Shown: one piece after another, positions 7,177-14,310 of the stretch
Layout: every line of letters starts with the position of its first letter
Numbering within the stretch: the first letter of the stretch is position 1
NCBI GenBank assembly: GCA_964513155.1
Contig: CAZEMA010000050.1
Coordinates: 1-17,695, forward strand
DNA length: 17,695 nt
Reading direction: 5' to 3'
Source of the DNA: DATEAV01 sp964513155
Lineage (GTDB): Bacteria > Chloroflexota > Anaerolineae > Anaerolineales > E44-bin32
Notes under the pieces: generated by a model
Told to the model about the DNA's origin: nothing
Databases searched by the model: none
What the model saw: the letters and a program-made list of their open reading frames with translations, nothing else
Translations under genes and position numbers: made by a program

Positions 7177-8682
7177 CTAGCCCGTCGCGATGAGTCTACG
7201 GTAGAGTTTCTGTTGTCTCTCCTGGGCAGCGCAGTAGATGCGGTGGCGGTCAGGGTCGGCATGGAAGGCGGGGCCGGTTAGCTCGCGGGCTGGGTCTGCC
7301 TCGGCCCGAATGCCGAGGGCCTCGAGCGCCAGCAAGGCTGCCCCGCGGCAGGAAGCCTCGGCGAATGTCGAGAGACGGATGGCCCGGCCGAGGGCATCGG
7401 CGATGATCTGGAGCAGGGCTGGTGAGTGAAAGGCCGCGCCGCCGGTGACGACGAGCTCGTTCGGTTCGGGCGCGAACTTGGCCAGATCGTCGTGAACGAG
7501 GGCGAGCCGCAAGGCGATCGCCTCCAGTTCGGCCCGCAGGATCTCCAGAGGGGTTGTGCTGAGCGAGAGGCCGCTGATCACGGCCCGGACATCGCCGGCC
7601 CACCCGGGGCTACGCTCCCCGGCGAAAAAGGGCAGAACGGTCAGGCCATGAGCGTCGGGAGGCATTGTCGCCAGGGCGTTCTCCAGGGACGGCAGGTTGC
7701 GCAGATTCAGGGCGGAGGTCATCCAGGTGATGGCGTTTCCGCCTTCGGTGAGGGCACCACCCACCAGCGACCGGCGTGCGTCGACCCGGTAGCACCAGAG
7801 ACTCGGGGGGAGATTCTCGCCTGGCTTCTCCGTCACCATGCGCAACGCAGTGGTGGACCCCAGGCTCAGGTTTCTCCGGCTCGGTGAGACGCAACCGCTG
7901 CCAACGTTGGCGGCTGCGCCATCCCCAATGGTGGGGAACCAGGGGATGTTCCGGAGCGCCGGCCAGCGGCGGCCGAAATCGGGGGTCAGCCCGAACGAGG
8001 GCATGTCCACGTCGACGAGCGGCGAGAATTGGCCGGCGCCGACCGGTAGGACCTCGAGCAGGGGCTCGTCCCAATCGAGCTTGCGGCGATCGAGGAGCCC
8101 GGTCCAGGAGGCAACCGAGTAGCTGACAACGGTCTTGCCGAAGAGATGGAGGAAGAGGTACTCGCCAATCGACATCCACCGCTGAGCCCGGCGGAACCGC
8201 TCGGGATTGACCCTGGACAGCCAAACGAACCTGGCAGGAAGATAGCTCGTGTGAATCCGGCAGCCGGTGCGGTCGTGCACTGCAGCTTCGTCGAGTTGCG
8301 CCCGCAGGTTGGCGGCGTCCTCCTCGGCCCGAGTGTCGGAATAGGCGTAGACCGGCGTCACCGCCCGGCCGTCCCTGCCGACGCCCAGGATGTTGGTCAC
8401 AAATGTGCTGCTGCCCACCCCGCGGATCTGGCCAGCCAGGCGACCAGCTTTGGCCAGGGTGGCGTCGAGAGAAGCGAAGATGGATTCGAGCAGCAGATCG
8501 GCAGCCACCTCAGCCGCGCCAGCCTGGCTGAGGTCGAACTTGTAGGCCTCATTGGCCTCCGTTCCCTGGATGACCCGGCCCGCTTGGTCGAAGAGCATTG
8601 AGCGGACGGCAGACGTCCCGACATCGATGCCCAGGACGAGTGGAACTTGGGATGGGGTCGCCTTGACGGTGATGTCGCTCAC
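7177..8682 (-). CDS. FGGY-family carbohydrate kinase, probably gluconokinase-like
   Basis: FGGY kinases phosphorylate sugars, polyols or sugar acids with ATP in the cytoplasm. The product is 501 residues from the GTG at 8682, the usual family length. The N-terminal phosphate loop reads GIDVGTSAVRSMLFD (D20, G22, T23). The catalytic base is probably D254 in IGDGAAANVGSG. LSLGSTTALRMV and the C-terminal LVVTGGAAFHSPALLQIIADALG form the second half of the ATP site. The GTG start overlaps the TGA of the larA-like gene (GTGA, 8679-8682), with GGAGG about 10 bases upstream, so the two genes are translationally coupled. The frame stays open another 447 bases upstream, but that is the shadow of the larA-like gene. 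With gnd next door, gluconate is the most likely substrate. Xylulose, ribulose or other substrates cannot be excluded from sequence alone. Confidence 0.9.
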   Translation of the reverse strand: MSDITVKATPSQVPLVLGIDVGTSAVRSMLFDQAGRVIQGTEANEAYKFDLSQAGAAEVAADLLLESIFASLDATLAKAGRLAGQIRGVGSSTFVTNILGVGRDGRAVTPVYAYSDTRAEEDAANLRAQLDEAAVHDRTGCRIHTSYLPARFVWLSRVNPERFRRAQRWMSIGEYLFLHLFGKTVVSYSVASWTGLLDRRKLDWDEPLLEVLPVGAGQFSPLVDVDMPSFGLTPDFGRRWPALRNIPWFPTIGDGAAANVGSGCVSPSRRNLSLGSTTALRMVTEKPGENLPPSLWCYRVDARRSLVGGALTEGGNAITWMTSALNLRNLPSLENALATMPPDAHGLTVLPFFAGERSPGWAGDVRAVISGLSLSTTPLEILRAELEAIALRLALVHDDLAKFAPEPNELVVTGGAAFHSPALLQIIADALGRAIRLSTFAEASCRGAALLALEALGIRAEADPARELTGPAFHADPDRHRIYCAAQERQQKLYRRLIATG

Positions 8683-9959
8683 CTCGACCTTCCTCCGATC
8701 GCTTCGATGGGGTTCTCGAGCCGGAAGAGCGCCTCGCCGGCCTCGGGTACGAACAGGCTTCCGGGACCTTCCTGCCGTTGCCAGGTCGCCAGGTTGATCG
8801 ACCCCGGCTCCCGGTACCCCAGGTTGAGCTGGCGGCAGACCGTCTCCGCAATCCCCGTGGCGAGCGTCACCTGGATGCGCGGCCGCTCGATCCCGTCCTG
8901 ATACGTGCCGGCGCCCCGCAGCAGGGTTGAGTGCCCCAGGACCAACCGTGGGACGTCGGAGAAACGATCCCACTGCTTCAGGAAGTAGTCGCGAACGTGG
9001 TATCCCAACCGGAGCAGCGTCTCGCCGTGGGTGAAGCTCACCTCGGTGATGTGAGGGGCGTAGAGGATCAACTCGCCGCCATCGGCGACGATCGCCTCGG
9101 TCCGGTACATGGCCTTGGCCGCGGTCCACAGGTCGCCATAGATCCGGGATGGCGCCGTCAGCACGCGCCCAAAGGGGGTGGGGAAGGTGCGGATGTTGAG
9201 GCGTGCCGAGAGATCAGCGGCCGCGTTGAAGGCTTCCAGGTGCGGGCCGATGTATAGACCGTGTAGGGCTTCTCCCTGGAGAACCAGGGACAGGCAGATG
9301 GGCGGCCGGGGTAGGAAGTCTGCCGCCCGGTGGATCAGCCGGCGGGCCGGCGTGTCCCTGTCACCGGCGGACACGCGGTTGGTCACGAGCGCTCCCGCCC
9401 AGTGGACGGCGTCGATGATCTCGTGCCCAGAGACCCCGGGGAAGAGGGACTTGGCGCCGCCAGAGAAGCCCGCGAATTCGTGCGGATAGACGGGTCCGAC
9501 CAGAACCACTTCGTCGTATTCGAGGACCAGCCGATTCACCCGGACCGGTATGTCCTCGGACAAGAGGCCTCCCGTGAGTTCGGCCGTCTCCTGGCGTGGG
9601 ATGATGCCAATGGTCGTCAGGCTGGCAGGCTTGTTCCACTGATGCTGGAAGAGGCGGACGTTCGGGAAGCGCTGGGTAAGGGCCTCGGCGTTGGCGCCCA
9701 GGTGCTTCTCGAGTGCCTCCGCGTTCATCGGCGCGTGTGTGCCCAGCGCGATCAGGTAGTCCAGGCGCTCCACCCTGCGGCCGAGCTGATCCTGGAGAAA
9801 GCGGCACAATAGGGGGATCGGGGCGTGGCGGGTGCCGTCGGGGAGAATCACGAGCACCCGCTTGCGTTCCAGCGGGAGCGGCTCGAAAGCCTCCGCCAGA
9901 AGCGATTGAACGGCACCCTCTGTCAACCTGTCATGGGCCGAGCCTGCACCGGTAACCAT
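8679..9959 (-). CDS. LarA-superfamily nickel-pincer racemase/epimerase homologue
   Basis: LarA enzymes racemise or epimerise 2-hydroxy acids with a nickel-pincer nucleotide cofactor made by LarB, LarC and LarE. The product has 426 residues, the normal family length. Every LarA residue known to me as important appears at matching spacing: D41 and R44 in LPDGTRH (equivalent to D72, R75), H75 in ALGTHAP (H108), H160 in YPHEFAG (H174), K170 in GGAKSLFPG (K184, the cofactor tether) and H186 in AVHWAG (H200, nickel ligand). Cofactor-dependent chemistry is therefore likely. The gene starts at an ATG with GGAGAG just upstream and overlaps the kinase gene by 4 bp. The partnership with a kinase and gnd suggests a sugar acid such as gluconate or mannonate rather than lactate. 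No larB, larC or larE lies in the window. Confidence 0.9.
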   Translation of the reverse strand: MVTGAGSAHDRLTEGAVQSLLAEAFEPLPLERKRVLVILPDGTRHAPIPLLCRFLQDQLGRRVERLDYLIALGTHAPMNAEALEKHLGANAEALTQRFPNVRLFQHQWNKPASLTTIGIIPRQETAELTGGLLSEDIPVRVNRLVLEYDEVVLVGPVYPHEFAGFSGGAKSLFPGVSGHEIIDAVHWAGALVTNRVSAGDRDTPARRLIHRAADFLPRPPICLSLVLQGEALHGLYIGPHLEAFNAAADLSARLNIRTFPTPFGRVLTAPSRIYGDLWTAAKAMYRTEAIVADGGELILYAPHITEVSFTHGETLLRLGYHVRDYFLKQWDRFSDVPRLVLGHSTLLRGAGTYQDGIERPRIQVTLATGIAETVCRQLNLGYREPGSINLATWQRQEGPGSLFVPEAGEALFRLENPIEAIGGRSR

Positions 9960-10007
9960 TCTCTCTCCGGGGAATCGGGCAAGGTTGCGTTGTTGACGGC
10001 GGATGGG

Positions 10008-10048
10008 GCCGGTACCGGCGCTTCCAGTCCCTTGGCTAAGGGATTATA
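10008..10048 (-). promoter_or_regulatory. larA-like operon promoter with two palindromes near the start site
   Basis: On the minus strand TATAAT (10048-10043) is a perfect -10 hexamer, and no good -35 is visible at 16-18 bp. A perfect inverted repeat TCCCTT-AGCC-AAGGGA (10043-10028) begins at the last base of the -10 box and covers the predicted start site near 10036. A second perfect 12-bp palindrome, GCCGGTACCGGC, sits at 10019-10008 in the leader. The first is well placed to be a repressor operator and the second could be another site or an mRNA hairpin. The leader to the ATG at 9959 is about 77 bases. Confidence 0.5.
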
Positions 10049-10157
10049 CGCCATATAGAGGGAGCCTCCGTTCAGGGGCGTCCTCTTCGGGGAGAAGCTG
10101 TCCTCGAGCGGGGCCGAGCCGCGGCCTGCGGGGTGTTCTCCGCTTCTGGGGTTGCGG

Positions 10158-10184
10158 TTGGCGCAGGGATGCCTGGGGTATAAT
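10158..10184 (+). promoter_or_regulatory. recO promoter with -10 box next to the start codon
   Basis: TATAAT at 10179-10184 is a consensus -10. TTGGCG at 10158-10163 is a possible -35, with a short 15-bp spacer. The six bases CGCCCC then lead straight to the ATG at 10191, so transcription would begin at or within a base of the start codon. No Shine-Dalgarno sequence is present. The mRNA is predicted to be leaderless. Confidence 0.55.
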
Positions 10185-10190
10185 CGCCCC

Positions 10191-10994
10191 ATGCCCCCGC
10201 GAGATCGGGTGTACCGGACTGAGGCCGTTGTGCTCCGCCGGAAGGAGCTAGGGGAGGCCGATCGTCTGCTGACGGTCTACACCCCCGCAATGGGGAAGCT
10301 CCGCCTGGTGGCCAAGGGAGTCCGCCGGCCGCGTTCGAGGAAGGCCGGCCACCTCGAACTCTTCACCCGGGTCAACTTGCTCCTGGCCCGAGGGCGGGAA
10401 CTGGACATTATCACCCAGGCCGAGGCGCTGGATGTCTACCCTGGCCTGCGGGATGATCTGGTTCGCCTTGGTCATGCGGCCTACGTCGTGGAATTGCTCG
10501 ACTGCTTTGCCGTCGAAGAAGAGAACCGCATCCTGTATCGGCTTCTCGTCGAGACGCTGGAGCGCCTCTCGGCCGGCGTGGATCCCGCCATCGTCGCCCG
10601 GTTCTTTGAGGCCCAGCTGCTGGAGGGGATGGGCTACCGGCCCCAGGTCTTTCATTGCGTGAGCTGCGGCGGTGAAACGCGTCCGGAAGCACAATACTTC
10701 TCAGCCCGGGAAGGCGGTGTGCTCTGCCCGAATTGCGGCCCAGGACGCAGAGGGGCGCGACCGATCTCGTTGGCGGGGCTGAAGGTGTTGCGCCACTACC
10801 AGCGCAGTCCATTCTCAAAGGTGGTCTCGGCCCAGCTGCGGCCGGAAGTCCACGCCGAGATCGAAAGCCTGATGGAAGGCTACCTGACGTACCTGCTGGA
10901 GCGCCGGCTGCACACGCCAGGATTCTTGCAGCGGGTCCGCCGTCTGGCGCTAGGGGAGCGGCAGGGGAGCGAAGAAACGCGGCAAGCGAGATGA
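10191..10994 (+). CDS. recO: DNA repair protein RecO
   Basis: RecO works with RecF and RecR to load RecA on SSB-coated gaps and anneals complementary strands. The product has 267 residues, normal for bacterial RecO (about 240-270). The N-terminal OB fold is recognised by RTEAVVLRRKELGEADRLLTVYTPAMGKLRLVAKGVRR (residues 9-45, partial consensus). The C-terminal part carries a four-cysteine zinc site, C156-x2-C159 and C179-x2-C182, with the RPISLAGLKVLRHYQ helix after it. The ATG at 10191 is chosen over a TTG 39 bases upstream because the promoter -10 box lies between the two. It is the first gene of the recO-glyQS-dnaG-rpoD run. A repeat array fills the spacer to glyQS. Confidence 0.94.
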   Translation: MPPRDRVYRTEAVVLRRKELGEADRLLTVYTPAMGKLRLVAKGVRRPRSRKAGHLELFTRVNLLLARGRELDIITQAEALDVYPGLRDDLVRLGHAAYVVELLDCFAVEEENRILYRLLVETLERLSAGVDPAIVARFFEAQLLEGMGYRPQVFHCVSCGGETRPEAQYFSAREGGVLCPNCGPGRRGARPISLAGLKVLRHYQRSPFSKVVSAQLRPEVHAEIESLMEGYLTYLLERRLHTPGFLQRVRRLALGERQGSEETRQAR

Positions 10995-11002
10995 GTGCTG
11001 TT

Positions 11003-11137
11003 GTGCCACGTGGTTCAGTGCCACGTGCTTCGGTGTCACGTGGTCGCTCGACTCGGGAACACATGACACGTGACACGGGAACACATCATACCTGAGACCG
11101 GGGCACGGAAGCACGTGACATGCACCTAAGGGACACC
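11003..11137 (+). repeat. Degenerate array with 15-bp phasing and CACGTG cores in the recO-glyQS spacer
   Basis: Nine consecutive 15-base blocks can be laid out from 11003 to 11137. The first three are clear copies: GTGCCACGTGGTTCA, GTGCCACGTGCTTCG and GTGTCACGTGGTCGC. The palindrome CACGTG occurs at 11007, 11022, 11037, 11067 and 11112, all separated by multiples of 15. The blocks between keep weaker matches. The last block (11123-11137) contains the AAGGGA ribosome binding site of glyQS. The array fills nearly the whole 144-bp spacer and begins 8 bases after the recO stop. Confidence 0.75.
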
Positions 11138-11138
11138 T

Positions 11139-14100
11139 TTGGCTGAGAAACCGCCCCCCACCTTCCAATCCGTCATCCTCGCCCTGCAGAGCTACTGGGC
11201 CAACCAGGGCTGTGTGCTCTGGCAGCCCTATCACACGGAAGTCGGCGCCGGGACGATGAACCCGGCCACCTTCCTGCGCGTCCTGGGGCCGGAGCCTTGG
11301 TGGGTCGCCTACGTCGAGCCCTCGATCCGCCCGACGGATGGCCGCTATGGCGAGAATCCCAATCGCTGGCAGCACTTCTACCAGTTCCAGGTCGTCCTCA
11401 AGCCGGACCCGGGCGACTCGCTAGAGCGCTACCTGCAATCGTTGGTGGCCCTGGGGATCGACCCCACCCGGCACGACATCCGCTTCGTTGAGGACAACTG
11501 GGAGTCACCTGCCCTCGGTGCCTGGGGACTGGGTTGGGAGGTCTGGCTCGACGGCCAAGAGATCACGCAGTTCACCTACTTCCAGCAGGCGGGTGGGCAG
11601 GTGGTCGACCCGGTTTCGGTGGAGATCACCTACGGCCTGGAGCGGATCCTGATTGCGCTGCAGGACGTCGAATCCTTCAACAGCATCCGTTGGAACGATC
11701 GGCTGACCTACGGTGAGATTAACCTGGAGGCCGAGCGCGAGCACAGCCGCTACAACTTTGAGACGGCGGACGTTGAGCGCCTACGCGGCCTCTTCGACGA
11801 GTACGAGGCGGAGTCGAGGGCGTCCCTGGCCGGGGGCCTGATCTTCCCCGCCCATGACTACGTGCTCAAGTGCTCGCACACGTTCAACATCCTCGATGCC
11901 CGCGGCGTGATCGGAGTCACCGAGCGAGCAGCTCTCTTCGCCCGCATGCGGGAGTTGTCGAGAGCAGTCGCCGAGGCCTACCTGGAACAGCGCCGGGCCC
12001 TCGACTTCCCCTGGACCAGGCTCGAGCCCACCCCGACTGCACCCTTGGCTGTCGCCCGCTCCGACCCAGCTCCCCCGCCGGCGCGGCCCTCGGCTTTCCT
12101 GCTCGAGGTCGGCACCGAAGAGCTTCCCGCCGGGGACCTGACGGCCGCGCTCGATCAGCTCGGGCCGGCAGTCGAGGCGATGCTGGCTGGCCACCGGCTG
12201 GAGCATGGGCCTATCCGGGTGATGGGAACGCCCCGCCGTCTCGTAATCCACATTGAGGATCTGGCGCCGGTCCAGAAGGAGAACGTTGCGCTTGTGAAAG
12301 GTCCTCCGGCGAGCCGCGCGTTTGACGCCGAGGGCCGGCCGACACAGGCGGCGCATGGCTTCGCCCGGAGCAAGGGCCTGCCGGTGGAGTCGCTCCAGGT
12401 ACGGGAGATCGACGGTGGAAGCTACGTCGTGGCCGAACTCCGCGAGCCCGGCCTACCTGCGGACGAGGTCCTGGGTCGCAACCTGCCGGGGCTGATCGCG
12501 GGGCTGCGCTTCGAGAAGTCGATGCGCTGGGGCGTCCCGGGGGTCTCCTTCTCGCGGCCGATTCGCTGGCTCCTCGCCCTGCACGGCAAGCATGTCGTCC
12601 CCTTCGAATATGCCGGCCTCCATTCCAGCCGTACGACGAGCGGCCTGCGCTTCATGACTCCAGAGTCATTCCCGGTCGACGATGCGGAAGACTACCTCCG
12701 CCGCCTGGAAGCCCAAGGCATTTTCTTGGGCGTCGAGGCGCGCCGCGACCGGATACACACGGATATCGAGGCCCTGGCGACCGAGGTGGGGGGTGTCATT
12801 GCTGACGACCCGGACCTCTTGAGTGAGGTGACGAATCTGGTCGAGGCCCCGACGGTGCTGCGCGGGGCGTTCGACGAGAAGCATCTGGACCTGCCCCGCC
12901 AGGTCCTGATCGCGGTCATGAAGAAGCATCAACGGTGTTTCCCGGTGGAGCAGGCGTCAAGCGCTTCAGCGTCAAGCGCTAATACGGGCGAGTCCCGCGC
13001 CGTGGGGGCACCCGAGCACGTGACACCCGGCACGGGAGCACCCGGCACCGAAGCACGTGGCACCCTCCTGCCCTACTTCCTCGCGGTCCGCAACGGCGGG
13101 ACTGAGGGGTTGAGCGGGGTCGCCCACGGCAACGAGCACGTCCTCCGGGCGCGGTTTGCGGACGCGGCCTACTTCATCCGCCGGGATCTGGAGAAGCCAC
13201 TCGAGGCCTTCGTGCCGCGCCTGGCCACACTGACCTTCCAGGCCCGCCTCGGCTCGATGCTTGACAAGGTCGAGCGGATCGGACGCCTGACGGCCACACT
13301 GGCCGGCGGGTTCAAGCTGGGGAAGACCGATCGCGAGGTTGCCTTGCGGGCGGCCTACCTGAGCAAAGCCGATCTGGCTACCCGGATGGTCGTGGAGATG
13401 ACAGACCTTCAGGGTGAAATGGGGCGGGAGTACGCGCTCCGATCGGGCGAACCGCCCGAGGTGGCCCTGGCCATCTTCGAACACCACCTGCCTCGCTTCG
13501 CCGGGGATCGCATGCCCGAGAACCTGGTGGGCGTGACCGTCGGTCTGGCGGATCGGTTGGACACGCTGATAGGCCTGTTCGCTGCCGGCATGCAACCAAC
13601 GGGGGCCAGGGATCCGTTCGCGCTCCGCCGGGCCGCTATCGGGCTGGTTCAGATGCTGATCGAGTGGCAATTGCGATTCGATCTGCGCCGGGGCTTGCAG
13701 CAGGCGGCCCAGGGGCTGCCCATTGCAGCGTCGGAAACCACACTTGAGGAATGCCTGGCCTTCATCCTCGCCCGCTTGAAGGGTGTGCTCGAGGTGGGCC
13801 ACCGTTACGATGCCGTCGAGGCCGTGCTCGCCGGCCAGGGACACGACCCGGCTGGAGCAGCCAAGGCTGTCGTGGCGCTTGAACGCTGGGTAGCGCGCGA
13901 CGATTGGCCTGCCACGCTTCAGGCGTACGCCCGGTGCGTCCGGATCACGCGCGATCAGAAACGGGCCTTCAAGCTCGACCCCAAGAAGCTTACCGAGCCG
14001 GCCGAGAACGAGCTGTGGGCAGCCCTGCAGTCGGCCGAGGCCTCAAGTCGGGCTCCTGGGTCGGTTGATGATTTCTTCGCCGCTCTCCAGCCCATGATCC

Positions 14101-14240
14101 CCGCCATCTCCCGGTTCTTTGAAGACGTCCTGGTCATGGCCGAGCAGGAGGAGTTGCAGCACAACCGCCTGGCTTTGCTGCGACGAATCGTCGCCCTGGC
14201 AGACGGGGTGGCGGATCTCTCGAAGCTGGAAGGGTTCTAG
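11139..14240 (+). CDS. glyQS: Fused glycyl-tRNA synthetase, alpha and beta subunits in one chain
   Basis: The enzyme charges tRNA-Gly with glycine. In most bacteria with this type the alpha and beta subunits are separate proteins, while here 1033 residues carry both. The alpha part (about 1-295) contains TFQSVILALQSYWANQGC, RPTDGRYGENPNR (64-76), RFVEDNWESPALGAWGLGWE (115-134) and QFTYFQQ. A Pro/Ala-rich linker covers about 296-316. The beta part starts near 319 with FLLEVGTEELPAGDL and contains LRFEKSMRWG, the KKHQRCFPV/LLPYFLAVRNGG segment and a C-terminal anticodon-binding region. Residues 604-642 form an insertion of about 32 extra residues encoded by repeats. The start is a TTG with AAGGGA 5 bases upstream. 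No better in-frame start fits, because the conserved alpha sequence begins at residue 8. It follows recO and precedes dnaG. Confidence 0.96.
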   Translation: MAEKPPPTFQSVILALQSYWANQGCVLWQPYHTEVGAGTMNPATFLRVLGPEPWWVAYVEPSIRPTDGRYGENPNRWQHFYQFQVVLKPDPGDSLERYLQSLVALGIDPTRHDIRFVEDNWESPALGAWGLGWEVWLDGQEITQFTYFQQAGGQVVDPVSVEITYGLERILIALQDVESFNSIRWNDRLTYGEINLEAEREHSRYNFETADVERLRGLFDEYEAESRASLAGGLIFPAHDYVLKCSHTFNILDARGVIGVTERAALFARMRELSRAVAEAYLEQRRALDFPWTRLEPTPTAPLAVARSDPAPPPARPSAFLLEVGTEELPAGDLTAALDQLGPAVEAMLAGHRLEHGPIRVMGTPRRLVIHIEDLAPVQKENVALVKGPPASRAFDAEGRPTQAAHGFARSKGLPVESLQVREIDGGSYVVAELREPGLPADEVLGRNLPGLIAGLRFEKSMRWGVPGVSFSRPIRWLLALHGKHVVPFEYAGLHSSRTTSGLRFMTPESFPVDDAEDYLRRLEAQGIFLGVEARRDRIHTDIEALATEVGGVIADDPDLLSEVTNLVEAPTVLRGAFDEKHLDLPRQVLIAVMKKHQRCFPVEQASSASASSANTGESRAVGAPEHVTPGTGAPGTEARGTLLPYFLAVRNGGTEGLSGVAHGNEHVLRARFADAAYFIRRDLEKPLEAFVPRLATLTFQARLGSMLDKVERIGRLTATLAGGFKLGKTDREVALRAAYLSKADLATRMVVEMTDLQGEMGREYALRSGEPPEVALAIFEHHLPRFAGDRMPENLVGVTVGLADRLDTLIGLFAAGMQPTGARDPFALRRAAIGLVQMLIEWQLRFDLRRGLQQAAQGLPIAASETTLEECLAFILARLKGVLEVGHRYDAVEAVLAGQGHDPAGAAKAVVALERWVARDDWPATLQAYARCVRITRDQKRAFKLDPKKLTEPAENELWAALQSAEASSRAPGSVDDFFAALQPMIPAISRFFEDVLVMAEQEELQHNRLALLRRIVALADGVADLSKLEGF
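12948..13064 (+). repeat. Repeat-derived in-frame insertion inside the glyS part
   Basis: This segment encodes residues 604-642, between the conserved KHQRCFPV and LLPYFLAVRNG motifs where the family usually has about 7 residues. It contains a 15-base direct repeat (GCGTCAAGCGCTTCA at 12954-12968 and GCGTCAAGCGCTAAT at 12969-12983). It also holds three copies of a 15-base unit at 13008-13022, 13030-13044 and 13045-13059, for example GCACCGAAGCACGTG. The last differs at one base from 11103-11117 in the recO-glyQS spacer. The encoded peptide is a Gly/Ala/Thr/Pro/Ser-rich linker. Confidence 0.75.
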
Positions 14241-14310
14241 CCGTGTTGGCGGGCGGCCGCGGAAGGGCGGTTGGGATGCGGGCCGGTCTGGCCGAAGGGT
14301 TCCCAGAACT

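Noticed and set aside
8683..9129. N-terminal extension of the FGGY kinase frame
   Set aside because: The extension lies wholly inside the larA-like gene in another frame. The GTG at 8682, with GGAGG upstream and a family-typical N-terminus, is the better start.
11003..13064. CACGTG repeats as a CRISPR array
   Set aside because: Units are 15 bases and contiguous with no unique spacers, and no cas gene is present.
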